Shown: positions 9,967 to 21,421, counted from the first letter of the stretch. The stretch is DNA of 64,000 bases from Blochmannia endosymbiont of Camponotus sp. (GCF_023586085.1 NZ_CP097757.1:620001-684000); one strand, 5' to 3'. Numbers and translations: made by a program. Notes: generated by a model not told the origin, from the sequence alone.

Positions 9967-10596
9967 TCATATTTTTTCTTTAAACTCACACAAATCTTTA
10001 ATTATACAAATACAGCAATTTGGACGTTTAGCTCGACAAATCCTCCTGCCATGTAACATTAACCACTGATGACATTTATTTTTAAATTCTTTTGGAACTA
10101 CCGATAACAATTTCTTTTCTACAGACAAAACATTATTTCCTGAAGCAAAACAACTACGATTGCAAAATCTAAACACATGTGTGTCCACTGCAATTGTAGG
10201 CCGACCAAAAACTAAATTTAAAACAACATTAGCAGTTTTACGCCCAACTCCAGGCAAAGATTCTAATCCAACGCGACTTGATGGTAACGTGCTATTATAA
10301 TTTTTTACTAACAAATGACAAGTTTCAATAATATTTTTAGCTTTAGTGTTAAACAACCCAATAGATTTAATGTAATTTTTTACTCCATCTAAACCAAGTC
10401 GTAGCATACCCTTTGGGGTATTAGCTACTTGAAACAACTTCTTTGTCACTTTATTAACTTGAACATCGCTTGTTTGAGCTGAAAGTAACACCGCGATTAA
10501 CAATTCAAATTCCGATCGATAAATTAATTCTATAACTGGATCTGTATTATTATCTCGCAATTTACACAAAATTTGATAACGTTTAATACGATTCAT
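9967..10596 (-). CDS. nth: Endonuclease III
   Basis: 209-residue bifunctional DNA glycosylase/AP lyase for oxidised pyrimidines. It has the helix-hairpin-helix LPGVGRKTA with the catalytic lysine just after, the catalytic aspartate in VDTHVFR, and the [4Fe-4S] ligands C-x6-C-x2-C-x5-C at the C-terminus (CRAKRPNCCICIIKDLC). It depends on the Suf system for its cluster. In E. coli it ends the rsx operon, which is absent here. Confidence 0.95.
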   Translation of the reverse strand: MNRIKRYQILCKLRDNNTDPVIELIYRSEFELLIAVLLSAQTSDVQVNKVTKKLFQVANTPKGMLRLGLDGVKNYIKSIGLFNTKAKNIIETCHLLVKNYNSTLPSSRVGLESLPGVGRKTANVVLNLVFGRPTIAVDTHVFRFCNRSCFASGNNVLSVEKKLLSVVPKEFKNKCHQWLMLHGRRICRAKRPNCCICIIKDLCEFKEKI

Positions 10597-10692
10597 TAAT
10601 GGAACTTCGTTCCTTTATATTATTTTATAAAGCAATACATAAACTTACCGTCAATTAAATCTTATATATCATTATCACCCACAATGACGGTT

Positions 10693-12093
10693 TTATAAGA
10701 TTTTAGAAGAACTAGTCATATTTTTAGGACAAACCCATGCATCAAATTGTTTTTCATTTACATAACCTAACTGCAATGCAGATTCTTTTAAACTTAACCC
10801 TTCCACATGTGCTTTTTTAGCAATTTCCGCTGCTTTATCATATCCAATATAAGGATTCAATGCAGTAACTAACATAAGCGAACTATCAAGCAATTCTGCA
10901 ATTCGTTGATGATTCGGTTGAATTCCTATAGCACAATATCTATGAAAGCTATCTATGCCATCTGATAGCAAGCGCACTGATTGCAAAAAATTATATATAA
11001 TTAATGGCCTATATACATTTAACTCAAGGTGCCCAGATGACCCACCAATATTTATACTAACATCATTCCCCATAACTTGAGCACATAGCATAGTCATAGA
11101 TTCACATTGAGTTGGATTAACTTTTCCAGGCATAATCGAACTGCCTGGTTCATTTGCAGGAATACTTAACTCACCTATACCACATCTAGGACCAGAAGAT
11201 AATAAACGCACATCATTAGCAATTTTCATCATAGAAACTGCTAAACCTTTCAAAGAACCATGGCTATGCACTAATGCATCGCATGTTGATAACGATTCAA
11301 ATTTATTTGGTGCGCTAATAAAATTGTATTTAGTAATAAGTGATAAAACACCAGCAATACGTTTAGCATATTCCGGATGAGCGTTAATACCTGTACCCAC
11401 TGCCGTACCTCCCAATGCCAACTCACATAGATAAGGAATAGTAACTTCTATATGATCTACACTATTCCTCAACATAGATACCCAAGCAGAAACTTCTTGC
11501 CCCAAAGTCAACGGAGTAGCATCTTGAAGATGAGTACGTCCTATTTTGATAATATCATTAAATTTAACAGACTTATCAATCAGAGTTTTTTGTAATATTT
11601 TTACTTTGGGTATTAACTGCTCATTTAAATTCACTACTGCTGCAATATGCATTGCACTAGGAAAAACATCGTTTGAACTTTGACTTTTATTGACATGATC
11701 ATTTGGATGAACAAATTTATTATTTATCTTATGTTCATTACTCAATAATTCATTAGCTCGATTAGCCAAAACCTCATTCATATTCATATTACTTTGAGTT
11801 CCAGATCCGGTTTGCCAAACAGATATCGGGAATTCATCTTTATGTATTCCAGACAGTACTTCATCTGCAGCTTGAATAATCGCTTGAGCTCGTTTACAAT
11901 CTAATAGCCCCAAATCACGATTTACTTGTGCCGCTGCACGTTTAATTTGTGCTAATGCATTTATCAATGAACAAGGCATTTTTTCATTAGAAATATTAAA
12001 ATATTTTAATGCGCGTTGTGTTTGGGCTCCCCATAACCGATTATTTGATACTAATACTGTGCCTAGTGTATCTTTCTCTATACGTACCGTCAT
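10693..12093 (-). CDS. fumC: Class II fumarase
   Basis: 466-residue oxygen-stable, iron-free fumarate hydratase. The superfamily signature [13 protein letters not shown] is intact, as are [14 protein letters not shown] and the active-site histidine block [16 protein letters not shown]. Length matches E. coli FumC (467). It is probably monocistronic. Retaining FumC as the visible fumarase avoids an Fe-S requirement. The same superfamily also appears here as purB. Confidence 0.96.
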   Translation of the reverse strand: MTVRIEKDTLGTVLVSNNRLWGAQTQRALKYFNISNEKMPCSLINALAQIKRAAAQVNRDLGLLDCKRAQAIIQAADEVLSGIHKDEFPISVWQTGSGTQSNMNMNEVLANRANELLSNEHKINNKFVHPNDHVNKSQSSNDVFPSAMHIAAVVNLNEQLIPKVKILQKTLIDKSVKFNDIIKIGRTHLQDATPLTLGQEVSAWVSMLRNSVDHIEVTIPYLCELALGGTAVGTGINAHPEYAKRIAGVLSLITKYNFISAPNKFESLSTCDALVHSHGSLKGLAVSMMKIANDVRLLSSGPRCGIGELSIPANEPGSSIMPGKVNPTQCESMTMLCAQVMGNDVSINIGGSSGHLELNVYRPLIIYNFLQSVRLLSDGIDSFHRYCAIGIQPNHQRIAELLDSSLMLVTALNPYIGYDKAAEIAKKAHVEGLSLKESALQLGYVNEKQFDAWVCPKNMTSSSKIL

Positions 12094-12336
12094 AATAATA
12101 GCTTTTAACTATAAACTCATCAATTCATTTATATTAATCTCAAAAATATGTACTAATTTTTACACTATATAAATTATTAATGGTATTATTTTAAAGTTTA
12201 GATTTTAAAACCAAATTTTATTAATTTTATAAATTTAGACATATTATCACTTATTTAAAATAATAAAATTAAAATTAACATACAAAATACATTATTTATG
12301 TATATAAATACACCAAATTAATATTAAAATTTAAAA

Positions 12337-14313
12337 ATGTTTATTTTTATTATCCTGGGAGTAATATTACAAGCGCTTATATATAATGAAATCGCTTGGT
12401 GTGACATACTCAAAAACCGTACTAAATTTAATATCAGCGACAGTATATTTCAAATTGATTCATATCAACAAAAAATGAAATTATATACGTATGATGATCA
12501 TAAACATAACACTCTGAACATTTATCCCTATACAATTCATAAACCAAATGTTCGCAGTCATTATAACTATAAATCTCCGTTTTCTTCTGTCTATAGATCC
12601 AAAATACAATTACAAAATGATTCAATAAACGTATTTCATTCATTTCGAGTGCAACATAATATATATCAAGAAAATCTATCCTTTATGCAATTAGGAGTAC
12701 ATAATCTTTTATCAAAACAGATTTTAAATTTTGGAGGAGGTAAAAGACGGCTATATAACAACAAACATGCCATTGGATGCAATACCTTATATCATTGCCC
12801 TATTTCTAATCAAAGCAACCAACCATGCTCAATTAATTTCGGTGTAGAATACTGGCTGCGTAATACATCATTCATGCTAAGTAATTACTATAATTTAGAC
12901 AATATTTTTACTTCTAAAAAATCATTACAACAATATGATATAAAAAACCCAAACAGTGGTTATCAAATGCATGTTCAAATTAAATTTCCATATTTTTTAG
13001 AATTTACTGGAAAAATAAAATTAGAACGACTTTTTTATGATAAAAAATATGAAAAAATTTTTAATACAAAAAATAATGAAAATTGTTTATCATTAGATCT
13101 AAATTATAAACCCATTCCAATATTAGGTTTTAATATAAATAACGTTTTTATGAATAAAAAATATTATAATACTATTTGTCAAATATTAATTGACTACCAA
13201 TTTGGTACTCCTATTTCAGAACAAATACAGTATACGAATAAAAATAATACATCCCTATCGAAATATCTTGATACCATAATACAACCATTTATACCTACTG
13301 TAATTCAATACAATAATTGCATGCTTCTTACTAGTCACAGTAATGAAAAATCATGGTCATATGCTCAACAAATAACAGGCTATCCCGGGGAAATTAAAAT
13401 AATTGAAACTAACGATCATAATGATAAATCTGCGCAATGGAATTTTAATTTATTACAAAATCAAGGAGGTAATATTATTCCAATAACAAATAATACCTAT
13501 GCGCTTTATTTACCTAATCATCCTATCACTAAAGAAGACAACATTTTTATTTCATATATTACTGATACAACCCAAAATGATCAGAAACAAAAAAAACAAA
13601 ATATACACATTCTAGTAAAAAATTTTTCACATAAAAAACCATCTAATACACAACAAAATAATATCTCTGCTATTACTGATAATAATGATTCCGGAATCAA
13701 TGTTACAGAGAATACAATAAAACATTCGTTAATGAACAAAGAAAATCATCATAATTTTAAAGACAATACATCAATTCCCAATCTCATTATAAAAAATGAT
13801 ACTACAACAGAAAAACCTAAAAATCTAAATGAGATACAAAATGATTTTGTATTTCCAGCGCCCCCTCCCCCTCCAATTCCTGTTCTGTTTTCAGAAAAAC
13901 AACCAACAACTGCAGCGATGGCATCTTCCACGCCAAATACTACATTGTTATCATCTTCGTCTTACTCAATTCCTTTGAACAAGGAAGACCAAACTTATTT
14001 CTCAAGAAACGATGAATATCACATAACACATGATAATACTTTTCCAGAATATTCTGATATTGAATTTAATGCAAATAATGATTTATCACAGCGCTTATCA
14101 ATACACAAAAAATCTAAATTTTCTTCAATAGGTACTACAGAACATATAACTAAACTTGAAAATGTCATATCAGAACGCAAAAAAACTAACTTCCCTAACA
14201 GTGATATGGCGAAAATATTTTTTAAATTAAATCTTAACCAATCTTCGTCATCTATTAGCGAAGATGGTGATACAACAGACGACAGTGATGATAGCTTTAA
14301 TACCAAAAATTAA
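12337..14313 (+). CDS. Inverse autotransporter (intimin/invasin-like) with Pro-rich and acidic tail
   Basis: 658-residue predicted surface protein. It has an N-terminal hydrophobic signal segment (residues 1-20). A region at about 90-320 matches the inverse-autotransporter beta-barrel pattern: LLSKQILNFGGGKRR, GVEYWLRNTSFMLSNYYNL, NSGYQMHVQIKFPYF, and LDLNYKPIPILGFNINNVF. An Ig-like segment follows at about 325-430 (GYPGEIKIIE, AQWNFNLLQNQGGNIIP), comparable to the first domain after the barrel in intimin. The remainder is low-complexity: a Ser/Asn/Thr linker, a proline stretch FPAPPPPPIPVLF (506-518), a short Lys-rich helix (about 601-617) and an acidic Ser/Asp tail (640-653). In this family the C-terminal passenger is outside the cell. 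No Shine-Dalgarno is evident. Family assignment is by motif reading; the tail's role is unknown. Confidence 0.75.
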   Translation: MFIFIILGVILQALIYNEIAWCDILKNRTKFNISDSIFQIDSYQQKMKLYTYDDHKHNTLNIYPYTIHKPNVRSHYNYKSPFSSVYRSKIQLQNDSINVFHSFRVQHNIYQENLSFMQLGVHNLLSKQILNFGGGKRRLYNNKHAIGCNTLYHCPISNQSNQPCSINFGVEYWLRNTSFMLSNYYNLDNIFTSKKSLQQYDIKNPNSGYQMHVQIKFPYFLEFTGKIKLERLFYDKKYEKIFNTKNNENCLSLDLNYKPIPILGFNINNVFMNKKYYNTICQILIDYQFGTPISEQIQYTNKNNTSLSKYLDTIIQPFIPTVIQYNNCMLLTSHSNEKSWSYAQQITGYPGEIKIIETNDHNDKSAQWNFNLLQNQGGNIIPITNNTYALYLPNHPITKEDNIFISYITDTTQNDQKQKKQNIHILVKNFSHKKPSNTQQNNISAITDNNDSGINVTENTIKHSLMNKENHHNFKDNTSIPNLIIKNDTTTEKPKNLNEIQNDFVFPAPPPPPIPVLFSEKQPTTAAMASSTPNTTLLSSSSYSIPLNKEDQTYFSRNDEYHITHDNTFPEYSDIEFNANNDLSQRLSIHKKSKFSSIGTTEHITKLENVISERKKTNFPNSDMAKIFFKLNLNQSSSSISEDGDTTDDSDDSFNTKN

Positions 14314-14459
14314 AATTGATGCTTTATAAATTATTGAACTAATTTTATTTTTTAAAAATTTTAAACCTGAATTATCAGTATCGTATAAATATTATCAACT
14401 TCTGTTTATTCATATATCGATAATATTTAATTCAATATAATCGGAAAGTTATCATGATT

Positions 14460-15041
14460 TTAATGTTTGATCCCTAACCAAATAGAAGAAATATTGGTAT
14501 CAATTCCAAATAGATTTAGAGCTCTTGTCACAGTGTAGCCAACAATATCATCTATAGTTTTTGGATGTACATAATACGCAGGAACAGGTGGCATAATTAC
14601 TGCCCCAAATTCTGTTAATTTAACCATTGTACGCAAATGTCCCAAATGCAATGGAGTTTCCCTAATCATTAATACTAATCTACGTTTTTCTTTTAATGTT
14701 ACATCTGCAACACGACCAATTAGTGATGACGTCATTCCCGAACTAATTTCTGACATAGTCTTGATAGAACATGGGGCAATTAACATACCTAAAGTTGGAT
14801 ACGATCCGCTAGCAACTGACGCTCCCATATCTTGCGGAAAATGAACAACATCTGCTAATTCATATATAGCTTGTTTGTTCATCTGTAGTTCTTGCTGTAA
14901 TGTAATCAATGCATTTCGAGTAACAATAAGATGAGATTCTACATTTAGATTACATTGTTTTAAAATTGTTAACGCGCGAATTCCATAAATACCTCCAGAT
15001 GCACCTGATATTCCTACTACTAAACGTAATTTTTGCTGCAT
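14460..15041 (-). CDS. ubiX: UbiX flavin prenyltransferase
   Basis: Makes prenylated FMN, the cofactor of UbiD decarboxylase in ubiquinone synthesis. Conserved features are VVGISGASGGIYGIR at the N-terminus, PCSIKTMSEISSG, and the C-terminal VRETPLHLGHLR...MPPVPAYY. The ATG at 15041 (MQQKLRL) gives 193 residues against 189 in E. coli; the frame is open up to 15116, but that extension looks like leader. No ubiD is visible in this window. It is convergent with the inverse autotransporter gene. Confidence 0.93.
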   Translation of the reverse strand: MQQKLRLVVGISGASGGIYGIRALTILKQCNLNVESHLIVTRNALITLQQELQMNKQAIYELADVVHFPQDMGASVASGSYPTLGMLIAPCSIKTMSEISSGMTSSLIGRVADVTLKEKRRLVLMIRETPLHLGHLRTMVKLTEFGAVIMPPVPAYYVHPKTIDDIVGYTVTRALNLFGIDTNISSIWLGIKH

Positions 15042-15371
15042 GATGGTGTTTTTATACCCCATATTAACATAAATGAACACATTAATGATTCTTAATAATA
15101 CAGTACTATATAACATCTAATATTTTTACATTACAACTAATAAAAATTACTCATACATTTCATAGAATCTAATACCCACATTAAAAATATGCGTCTTTAT
15201 ATTTACTATTATTAATAGTATTTACTGACCAACTAAGACATTAGTAATAATGTGAAAATAAAAATAATAAATAAAATATCTAAAATCTTACTTATTTCAT
15301 TTAAAAATAATTTAAAATATATCTTATTATATGATTATTAAATATAATATTGTTGCTAATTATAAGAAAGT
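15042..15371. other. Spacer between ubiX and kdsB
   Basis: About 330 bp between the ubiX start and the kdsB stop (both minus strand). It is A+T-rich and no gene is recognised. A short plus-strand frame here runs antisense into kdsB and is not supported. Confidence 0.4.
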
Positions 15372-16145
15372 TTATTTCATCTCATTTCCAAATAACATGT
15401 TAACACGTCTCAATGATTCTGGGGTATCTACACTAATATTAAACACGTTATCAGTTACGGATACATATATTGTTTCTCCATGCCATAGTACTCTAAGCTG
15501 CTCTAACTGCTCCAGCTGCTCCAATGGGCTTTTAGTCCATTTAATATAATGATACAAAAAATTAACTTGATATGAATAAATACCGATATGACGCAATAAA
15601 ACTCTAGATGGCCTACTATCTGGATGATTATCAAAGTATCCTCGATTCCATGGAATCATAGAACGAGAAAAATAAAGAGCATTGTTGTTCATATTTATGA
15701 CAACTTTAACAACATTATCATCACATGCCTCTTCTAAAGAATTCAACGATGTTGCTAAAGTAGCCATACCAGTAGTCAGTCTAACCGAATCTAAAGTATT
15801 AGCAACTTGACGAATCATAATAGGGGAAATTAAAGGCTCATCACCTTGAAGATGCACGATAATTTGATTGTCTGGAAATTTATAATTAACAGCTACTTCT
15901 GCAAGACGTTCAGTTCCTGACTGATGATCAGAACGCGTCAAATATACTTCTCCTTCAGATTGTTCTGATTCGACTGCTTGCGCTATACGAACACTATCAG
16001 TAGCGACAATTACTTTATCAGCACCAGAATCTAAAGCTTTTTCCATAACACGAACAATCATAGGTTTTCCGTGAATATCTGCCAATGCTTTTCCTGGAAA
16101 ACGTGTCGAAAAAAATCGGACAGGTATAATGACTACAAAATTCAT
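15372..16145 (-). CDS. kdsB: CMP-KDO synthetase
   Basis: Activates KDO as CMP-KDO for the lipopolysaccharide inner core. It has the N-terminal nucleotide-binding IIPVRFFSTRFPGKAL, VATDS, HLQGDEPLI and the C-terminal VDTPESLRRV. 257 residues against 248 in E. coli. An in-frame repeat encodes LEQLEQLEQL at the position where E. coli has a single LEQL, which partly explains the extra length. The start lies 2 bp after ycaR with an AAAGGAT ribosome site inside ycaR, so the two are coupled. Confidence 0.95.
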   Translation of the reverse strand: MNFVVIIPVRFFSTRFPGKALADIHGKPMIVRVMEKALDSGADKVIVATDSVRIAQAVESEQSEGEVYLTRSDHQSGTERLAEVAVNYKFPDNQIIVHLQGDEPLISPIMIRQVANTLDSVRLTTGMATLATSLNSLEEACDDNVVKVVINMNNNALYFSRSMIPWNRGYFDNHPDSRPSRVLLRHIGIYSYQVNFLYHYIKWTKSPLEQLEQLEQLRVLWHGETIYVSVTDNVFNISVDTPESLRRVNMLFGNEMK

Positions 16146-16147
16146 TT

Positions 16148-16327
16148 TTAATCCTTTTGTGACATAATATTACGAGCATCTTTTTTTAAAAGAACTGGAA
16201 TGCCTTTTCGCATCGGAAAAGCTAGGTTATCAACGTTACAAATCAACTCTTTTTGTTCTAAATCAAAATATAATTTTGAATAGCATATAGGGCACACAAT
16301 TATGCTTAATAAGCAATATCTCTTCAT
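16148..16327 (-). CDS. ycaR: YcaR, UPF0434 small zinc-ribbon-like protein
   Basis: 59 residues translated from ATG at 16327 ([10 protein letters not shown]) to TAA at 16148. It matches E. coli YcaR (60 residues) in the CPIC motif (residues 12-15), ELIC (27-30), [15 protein letters not shown] and the acidic end. The family is Trm112-like and small; its function is not settled. It sits directly in front of kdsB, as in E. coli (lpxK-ycaQ-ycaR-kdsB), with ycaQ missing here. Confidence 0.88.
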   Translation of the reverse strand: MKRYCLLSIIVCPICYSKLYFDLEQKELICNVDNLAFPMRKGIPVLLKKDARNIMSQKD

Positions 16328-16487
16328 AATATTATATTGATGCTACCAAATATTAATTTTTCACGCGTTTTATATACCTTTATTGCATACATTTATTTTA
16401 AAAATAAAAAATAACTCATTACCATTACAATAATTTATATCACCATATACACAAACACATTTATATCCTCAATATGTAATATATTTG

Positions 16488-16561
16488 TTTAATTCCAACA
16501 TATAGAGTGACTATGTCATTGACAAATATCACCACAGGCCACTCTATATGTTGGAATTAAA
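16488..16561. terminator. 22-bp perfect inverted repeat at the lpxK stop
   Basis: Arms 16488-16509 and 16540-16561 are perfect 22-bp complements with a 30-nt interior that holds a small TGTC/GACA stem. The lpxK stop codon (TAG, 16544-16546) lies within one arm, so the last codons of lpxK form part of the hairpin. It lies between lpxK and ycaR, where ycaQ has been lost. It is probably a transcript end or processing element. Confidence 0.55.
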
Positions 16562-17554
16562 ATCTTTATAGTACCTAATCTTATCCTCTACCGTACATAA
16601 TAAATTGTCTGTATCTATTTTATTTATTTTAACCTCCATACGTACATACCACCAGTTATTATGAGCAAAATCTAAGCATTTAACTGCATCTTTTTCAGTC
16701 ATTAATAATATTTCATCTTTTTTAGTCAAAGACGTTAACATTTTTTCATAATATATCTGATGATCAGAAAATGAAATTGTTCTAACAGGAGTAATGCCAT
16801 AATTTTGTAAAGTACCAAAAAACTGTGTAGGATATCCGATTCCTGCTATAGCCACAACATTGTTCAAAAAATTAAGAGGTCTACTTTCTCCTGTTAACAT
16901 ATTTATTACAATACTAGGATATAATTGCATTAGTATCTCTCCAGAACGCATATCTTCTTTGGATCCGTTTGCAATAATTGCTTGTACTGTATGCAGTCTG
17001 TTCATTCGCTCACGCATAGGACCCGCTGGTAACCAACAACCATTTCCAAATCGAAATAAACTATTAACTACTACCCATTCTATATCTCTGAAGAGCGCAT
17101 AATGTTGCAGTCCATCATCACTTATTATGATATCTAATTCTTGTATTTGTAATAACGCAGAAACTGCATCAGCACGTTTCGGAGAAACCGCTACTAAAAC
17201 CCCAGTACGCTTCCAAATCAGCATAGGCTCATCACCACATTCATTACTGTGAGTATTCATATTAATAACAACTGGGTAATGCTTCGATTTACCTTTATAG
17301 CCCCGTGAAACAACTCCAACCTGCCAACCACGCTGTTGCAACTGTTCCACTAACCATAATACCATTGGTGTTTTCCCATTTCCTCCAATTGTTACATTTC
17401 CTATAATTACTATTGGCACCGAAAATCTATATACTTTACGCCATCCATACTGATAACTAATACGATTAAGCGTACTTACTAACCCATATAACCAAGAAAA
17501 TGGTAACAAAAATAAATAACACAATGATGACCTAAACCAAATACAAGCAAACAT
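16544..17554 (-). CDS. lpxK: Tetraacyldisaccharide 4'-kinase LpxK
   Basis: 336-residue inner-membrane-associated P-loop kinase that adds the 4' phosphate to make lipid IVA. It has an N-terminal membrane helix (FLLPFSWLYGLVSTL), a Walker A region VTIGGNGKTPMVLWL, conserved SRGYKG, GDEPMLI, DDGLQHY and the late TEKDAVKC. Its ATG overlaps the msbA stop (TAATG), as in E. coli, so the pair is co-translated. The last codons form one arm of a perfect inverted repeat. Confidence 0.95.
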   Translation of the reverse strand: MFACIWFRSSLCYLFLLPFSWLYGLVSTLNRISYQYGWRKVYRFSVPIVIIGNVTIGGNGKTPMVLWLVEQLQQRGWQVGVVSRGYKGKSKHYPVVINMNTHSNECGDEPMLIWKRTGVLVAVSPKRADAVSALLQIQELDIIISDDGLQHYALFRDIEWVVVNSLFRFGNGCWLPAGPMRERMNRLHTVQAIIANGSKEDMRSGEILMQLYPSIVINMLTGESRPLNFLNNVVAIAGIGYPTQFFGTLQNYGITPVRTISFSDHQIYYEKMLTSLTKKDEILLMTEKDAVKCLDFAHNNWWYVRMEVKINKIDTDNLLCTVEDKIRYYKDFNSNI

Positions 17555-19305
17555 TAAGAAAATTGTAATCTATATAATTGAGCATAAATCCCTTGGTGAC
17601 GTATTAAAACTTTATGTACACCACGTTCTATAATATAACCATTTTCAATCACCAATATTTCATCTGCGTTTTCAATAGTAGATAAGCGATGTGCTATAAC
17701 CAATGATGTTCTATTTTTTTTTAACGTATCGAGTGATTTATGAATAACATACTCTGATGCTGAATCTAAAGCAGAAGTAGCTTCATCAAAAATTAAAATC
17801 GGACAATCTCTTAATAAAGCACGTGCAATAGCAATACGTTGACGTTGTCCGCTGGATAACAAAATACCATTTTCGCCTACGATAGTGTCCAATCCATTTT
17901 TCATTTTAGAAATAAAATCCATAGCACATGCCATACGAGCTGCAGTTTCAATGGATTCTCTAGAATAAACATTCTTACGTGCATATGCTATATTATTAGC
18001 GATAGTATCATTAAATAAATGAACATGTTGAGATACTATAGCTACTTGATTACGTAAAGAAGAGAGTTTATAATCATTTAAGTTAAAACCATCGAGCAAT
18101 ATACGTCCTTTGTCTATATCATAAAAACGAGTTAACAAATTTACGATAGTAGATTTTCCAGAACCAGACCGCCCCACCAAAGCAACAGTTTTCCCTGCTT
18201 CAATAGTAAAATTAATGTTATAAAGCGATGGAGTGCTTTTATCAGGATAAAAAAAAGTAACATTGTCAAAAACAATATGTCCCTTTACTCGTTTAATATT
18301 AAGTGTTCCTTGATCTTTTTCTGTTTCTAAATCCAGGATAGAAAATAAAGTTTGACAAGCGGCCATTCCACGTTGGAATTGAGCGCTAACATTAGTCAAA
18401 GACTTCAATGGCTTCATCAAAACTATCATAGATGAAAAAATAACAGTAATAGTTCCAGCAGTAAGCATTTCCATAACACTTGGAATGCTAGCTGCATACA
18501 GTACACACGCTAATGCTAATGATGCAACAAATTGGATCAATGGATCAAAAATAGATGAAGTTTGTACCATCTTCATACTTTGCTGTCTCATGCAATTACT
18601 TACATGATTAAATCTATCTTTTTCCGTGTGTTGTCCTCCAAATACTAATACTTCTTTATGTCCTTTAAGCATTTGTTCAGCGCTGCTAGTTAACTGACCC
18701 ATAGCGCTCTGCATTTTTTTACTGATTGCTCTAAATCTATAAGAAACGATTTTAATAGTGACAGACACTATTGGAGCAATTAATACCAACACTAATGATA
18801 ATTGCCAACTATAATAAAACATCATGATGCATAAACCAATAATAGATGCCCCTTCTCGAATAACAGTGATTAAAGCTCCAGAAGAAGAAGAAGCCACTTG
18901 ATCAGAATCATAAGTAATTCTAGATACCAACGTACCGGTAGATTGTTTGACAAAAAACGAAACCGGCATATTCATGATATGCTTAAACAATGCACGTCTC
19001 ATCTGCATTACTACTTTTCCAGATACCCAGGATATGCAATAAGTAGACGCAAACCCACTAAACCCACGAATACCCATTAATCCAACTAAAGCTAGTGGCA
19101 TCCATACAAATACATCTCTATTAGCTCTTCCAAATCCATCATCAAGTAAAGGTTTTAATAAGGCTAACATTAAAGCATCACTTGTTGCGTTTAAAATTAA
19201 AGTAATAGTCGCAACAACTAACCCTACCCTAAAAGGAAAAATTATTGGCCAGAGACGACGAAAAGTTTGCCAAGTAGAAGAATAATTTTTATTGTACTGC
19301 GACAT
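17554..19305 (-). CDS. msbA: MsbA lipid A flippase
   Basis: 583-residue ABC half-transporter (E. coli 582). Residues 1 to about 330 hold six membrane helices; the rest is the ATPase with Walker [10 protein letters not shown], signature [16 protein letters not shown] and Walker [13 protein letters not shown]. It flips core-lipid A across the inner membrane. It is coupled to lpxK. With kdsB, lpxK and lpxL it shows that LPS export is maintained. Confidence 0.96.
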   Translation of the reverse strand: MSQYNKNYSSTWQTFRRLWPIIFPFRVGLVVATITLILNATSDALMLALLKPLLDDGFGRANRDVFVWMPLALVGLMGIRGFSGFASTYCISWVSGKVVMQMRRALFKHIMNMPVSFFVKQSTGTLVSRITYDSDQVASSSSGALITVIREGASIIGLCIMMFYYSWQLSLVLVLIAPIVSVTIKIVSYRFRAISKKMQSAMGQLTSSAEQMLKGHKEVLVFGGQHTEKDRFNHVSNCMRQQSMKMVQTSSIFDPLIQFVASLALACVLYAASIPSVMEMLTAGTITVIFSSMIVLMKPLKSLTNVSAQFQRGMAACQTLFSILDLETEKDQGTLNIKRVKGHIVFDNVTFFYPDKSTPSLYNINFTIEAGKTVALVGRSGSGKSTIVNLLTRFYDIDKGRILLDGFNLNDYKLSSLRNQVAIVSQHVHLFNDTIANNIAYARKNVYSRESIETAARMACAMDFISKMKNGLDTIVGENGILLSSGQRQRIAIARALLRDCPILIFDEATSALDSASEYVIHKSLDTLKKNRTSLVIAHRLSTIENADEILVIENGYIIERGVHKVLIRHQGIYAQLYRLQFS

Positions 19306-19654
19306 TTATGTCCCTGAAACCAGAGTTCATTATATACTAAAACATACAAGTAAATCTTACTTAAGATAAACACAGATAGATATAACACAGTTTAAAATTT
19401 ATCAAATATCTCCAATATAAACTCTTATAAAATACACCATATTAAAATATAAACACTACCATATCTATACATATTTATTACTTCCTATTGAATATTCTTA
19501 TTATAATCATATATAAAATGTATACGTAAAATATTTCATATATATAACTACAATTTTCACTTGTTTTTTATATTTATTATTTACTGATATCTTCCTTTAT
19601 GTAAGTAAACTAATAAATTAACATATATACGAAAAAATACTCACAATATAATAA
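19306..19654. other. Spacer between rpsA and msbA
   Basis: About 350 bp. E. coli has ihfB and ycaI at this place. No recognisable remnant of either was seen, so the IHF beta gene appears lost from its ancestral site. Confidence 0.5.
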
Positions 19655-21346
19655 TTATTCACTTTTAGTTGCTGCTTTAAATGCCTCTACCATAACATTA
19701 GAAAAATCTTTATCTTTCTCTTTTCTATGATGCCCAACAATATTTACTTCTGGTTGTTTATTTAAATCATGTATATGATATTCAGATAAAGTAACAACCC
19801 TATTTTTTCGGTCTACTCCATCTAATATTGCTTGTATATCATTTCCTACATGTAATGTAGCATACATTCTTTTATCAACAGACTTGTTATGTGATGCATC
19901 AGTCACACATAAATATCCAATTACAGAATTATCACCCAATGTTACAGTTATCCCCTTTTCATCTATAGAAATTATTCTTCCAGATACTATGCTCCCTTTT
20001 TTATGAACAACCAAATAGGTATTTAAAGGATCTTCTGTTAATTGCTTAACACCTAAAGAAATGCGTTCCCGTTCAGCATCTACTTGTAGGACCACAGCCA
20101 TTATTTCATCACCTTTTTTATACTTATTTACAGCTTCTTCATTTGATAAATACCAAGAAATATCAGAAAGATGCACTAAACCATCAATACCTCCTTCTAA
20201 TCCTATAAAAATTCCAAAATCAGTAATCGATTTTATTCTCCCCATAACTCGATCACCTCTGTTATAGGTATCTGAAAACTTCTGCCATGGATTAACTTTA
20301 CATTGTTTTAATCCTAAAGAAATTCTTCGACGCTCCTCATCAATGTTTAACACCATCACTTCAACAGATTCCCCTATCGTTACTACCTTAGAAGGATGAA
20401 TGTTTTTATTAGTCCAATCCATTTCAGATACATGCACCAATCCTTCTATTCCACCCTCAATTTCAATAAAACACCCATAATCAGTTAAATTCGTCACTTT
20501 TCCTATTAATTTATTTCCTTCTTGATAACGTTTAATAATTGCTGTCCATGGATCTGCACTCAATTGCTTCAGGCCTAAAGACACACGAATCCGTTCTCGA
20601 TCAAATTTTAATACCTTGACAATAATTTCATCTCCAACATTTACTATATCGCTAGGATGTTTAACACGTTTCCATGCCATGTCAGTAATATGTAACAATC
20701 CATCTACTCCTCCTAGATCGATAAAAGCACCATAATCAGTTAAATTTTTAACTATCCCTTTAAGTTCTATTCCTTCACGTAATTTGTTTAACAATTGATC
20801 ACGTTCAACACTATTTTCAGATTCAATCACAGCGCGACGAGATACTACAACATTATTACGTTTATGATCTAATTTAATTACTTTAAATTCAAACTCTTGT
20901 CCTTCCAAAAATGAAGCATCACGTATCGGTTTCACATCTACTAAAGAACCAGGAAGAAAAGCGCGCACCCCGTTTACTTCAACAGTGAACCCTCCTTTTA
21001 CTTTACCGTTAATAATTCCCGTAACGGTAGTCATTTCTTGATATGCCTGTTCTAATAATAACCAAGATTCATAACGTTTAGCTTTTTCACGAGACAACAC
21101 AGTCTCTCCAAATCCATCTTCTACCGCATCCAATGTAACATCAACATAATCACCCACTGAAACTTCTAATTCTCCTTGAGAATTATAAAATTGCTCGATA
21201 GGAATAGCAGATTCTGATTTTAATCCTGCATCGACTAACACAATATCTTTAGAAATAGAAACTACAACCCCACGAACAATAGATCCAGGACAAGTTTCTA
21301 TTTTTTTTAAAGATTCTTCAAATAGCTGAGCAAATGATTCTGTCAT
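19655..21346 (-). CDS. rpsA: Ribosomal protein S1
   Basis: 563 residues from the ATG at 21346 ([13 protein letters not shown], identical to E. coli in this stretch). Six S1 RNA-binding repeats can be followed, with the later ones marked by [20 protein letters not shown] and [11 protein letters not shown]1 brings mRNAs to the 30S subunit, which matters in a genome where many genes have weak Shine-Dalgarno sites. It lies downstream of cmk, as in E. coli. A possible TTG start 15 bp upstream is less likely. Confidence 0.97.
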   Translation of the reverse strand: MTESFAQLFEESLKKIETCPGSIVRGVVVSISKDIVLVDAGLKSESAIPIEQFYNSQGELEVSVGDYVDVTLDAVEDGFGETVLSREKAKRYESWLLLEQAYQEMTTVTGIINGKVKGGFTVEVNGVRAFLPGSLVDVKPIRDASFLEGQEFEFKVIKLDHKRNNVVVSRRAVIESENSVERDQLLNKLREGIELKGIVKNLTDYGAFIDLGGVDGLLHITDMAWKRVKHPSDIVNVGDEIIVKVLKFDRERIRVSLGLKQLSADPWTAIIKRYQEGNKLIGKVTNLTDYGCFIEIEGGIEGLVHVSEMDWTNKNIHPSKVVTIGESVEVMVLNIDEERRRISLGLKQCKVNPWQKFSDTYNRGDRVMGRIKSITDFGIFIGLEGGIDGLVHLSDISWYLSNEEAVNKYKKGDEIMAVVLQVDAERERISLGVKQLTEDPLNTYLVVHKKGSIVSGRIISIDEKGITVTLGDNSVIGYLCVTDASHNKSVDKRMYATLHVGNDIQAILDGVDRKNRVVTLSEYHIHDLNKQPEVNIVGHHRKEKDKDFSNVMVEAFKAATKSE

Positions 21347-21421
21347 CTTTATAATCTTCAACTTTTAATTAACATCCATCATGTATCCATTCTTGATGAC
21401 GTTATAACAAATATCTCATCA

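Noticed and set aside
13749..14306. Two open frames antisense to the inverse autotransporter gene
   Set aside because: They mirror the low-complexity Pro/Ser/Asp part of the plus-strand gene; Gly-rich and Ser-rich translations are artefacts of that composition.
15331..15549. Plus-strand frame overlapping the end of kdsB
   Set aside because: Its Cys/Ser-rich end is the antisense of the LEQ repeat of KdsB; no independent support.
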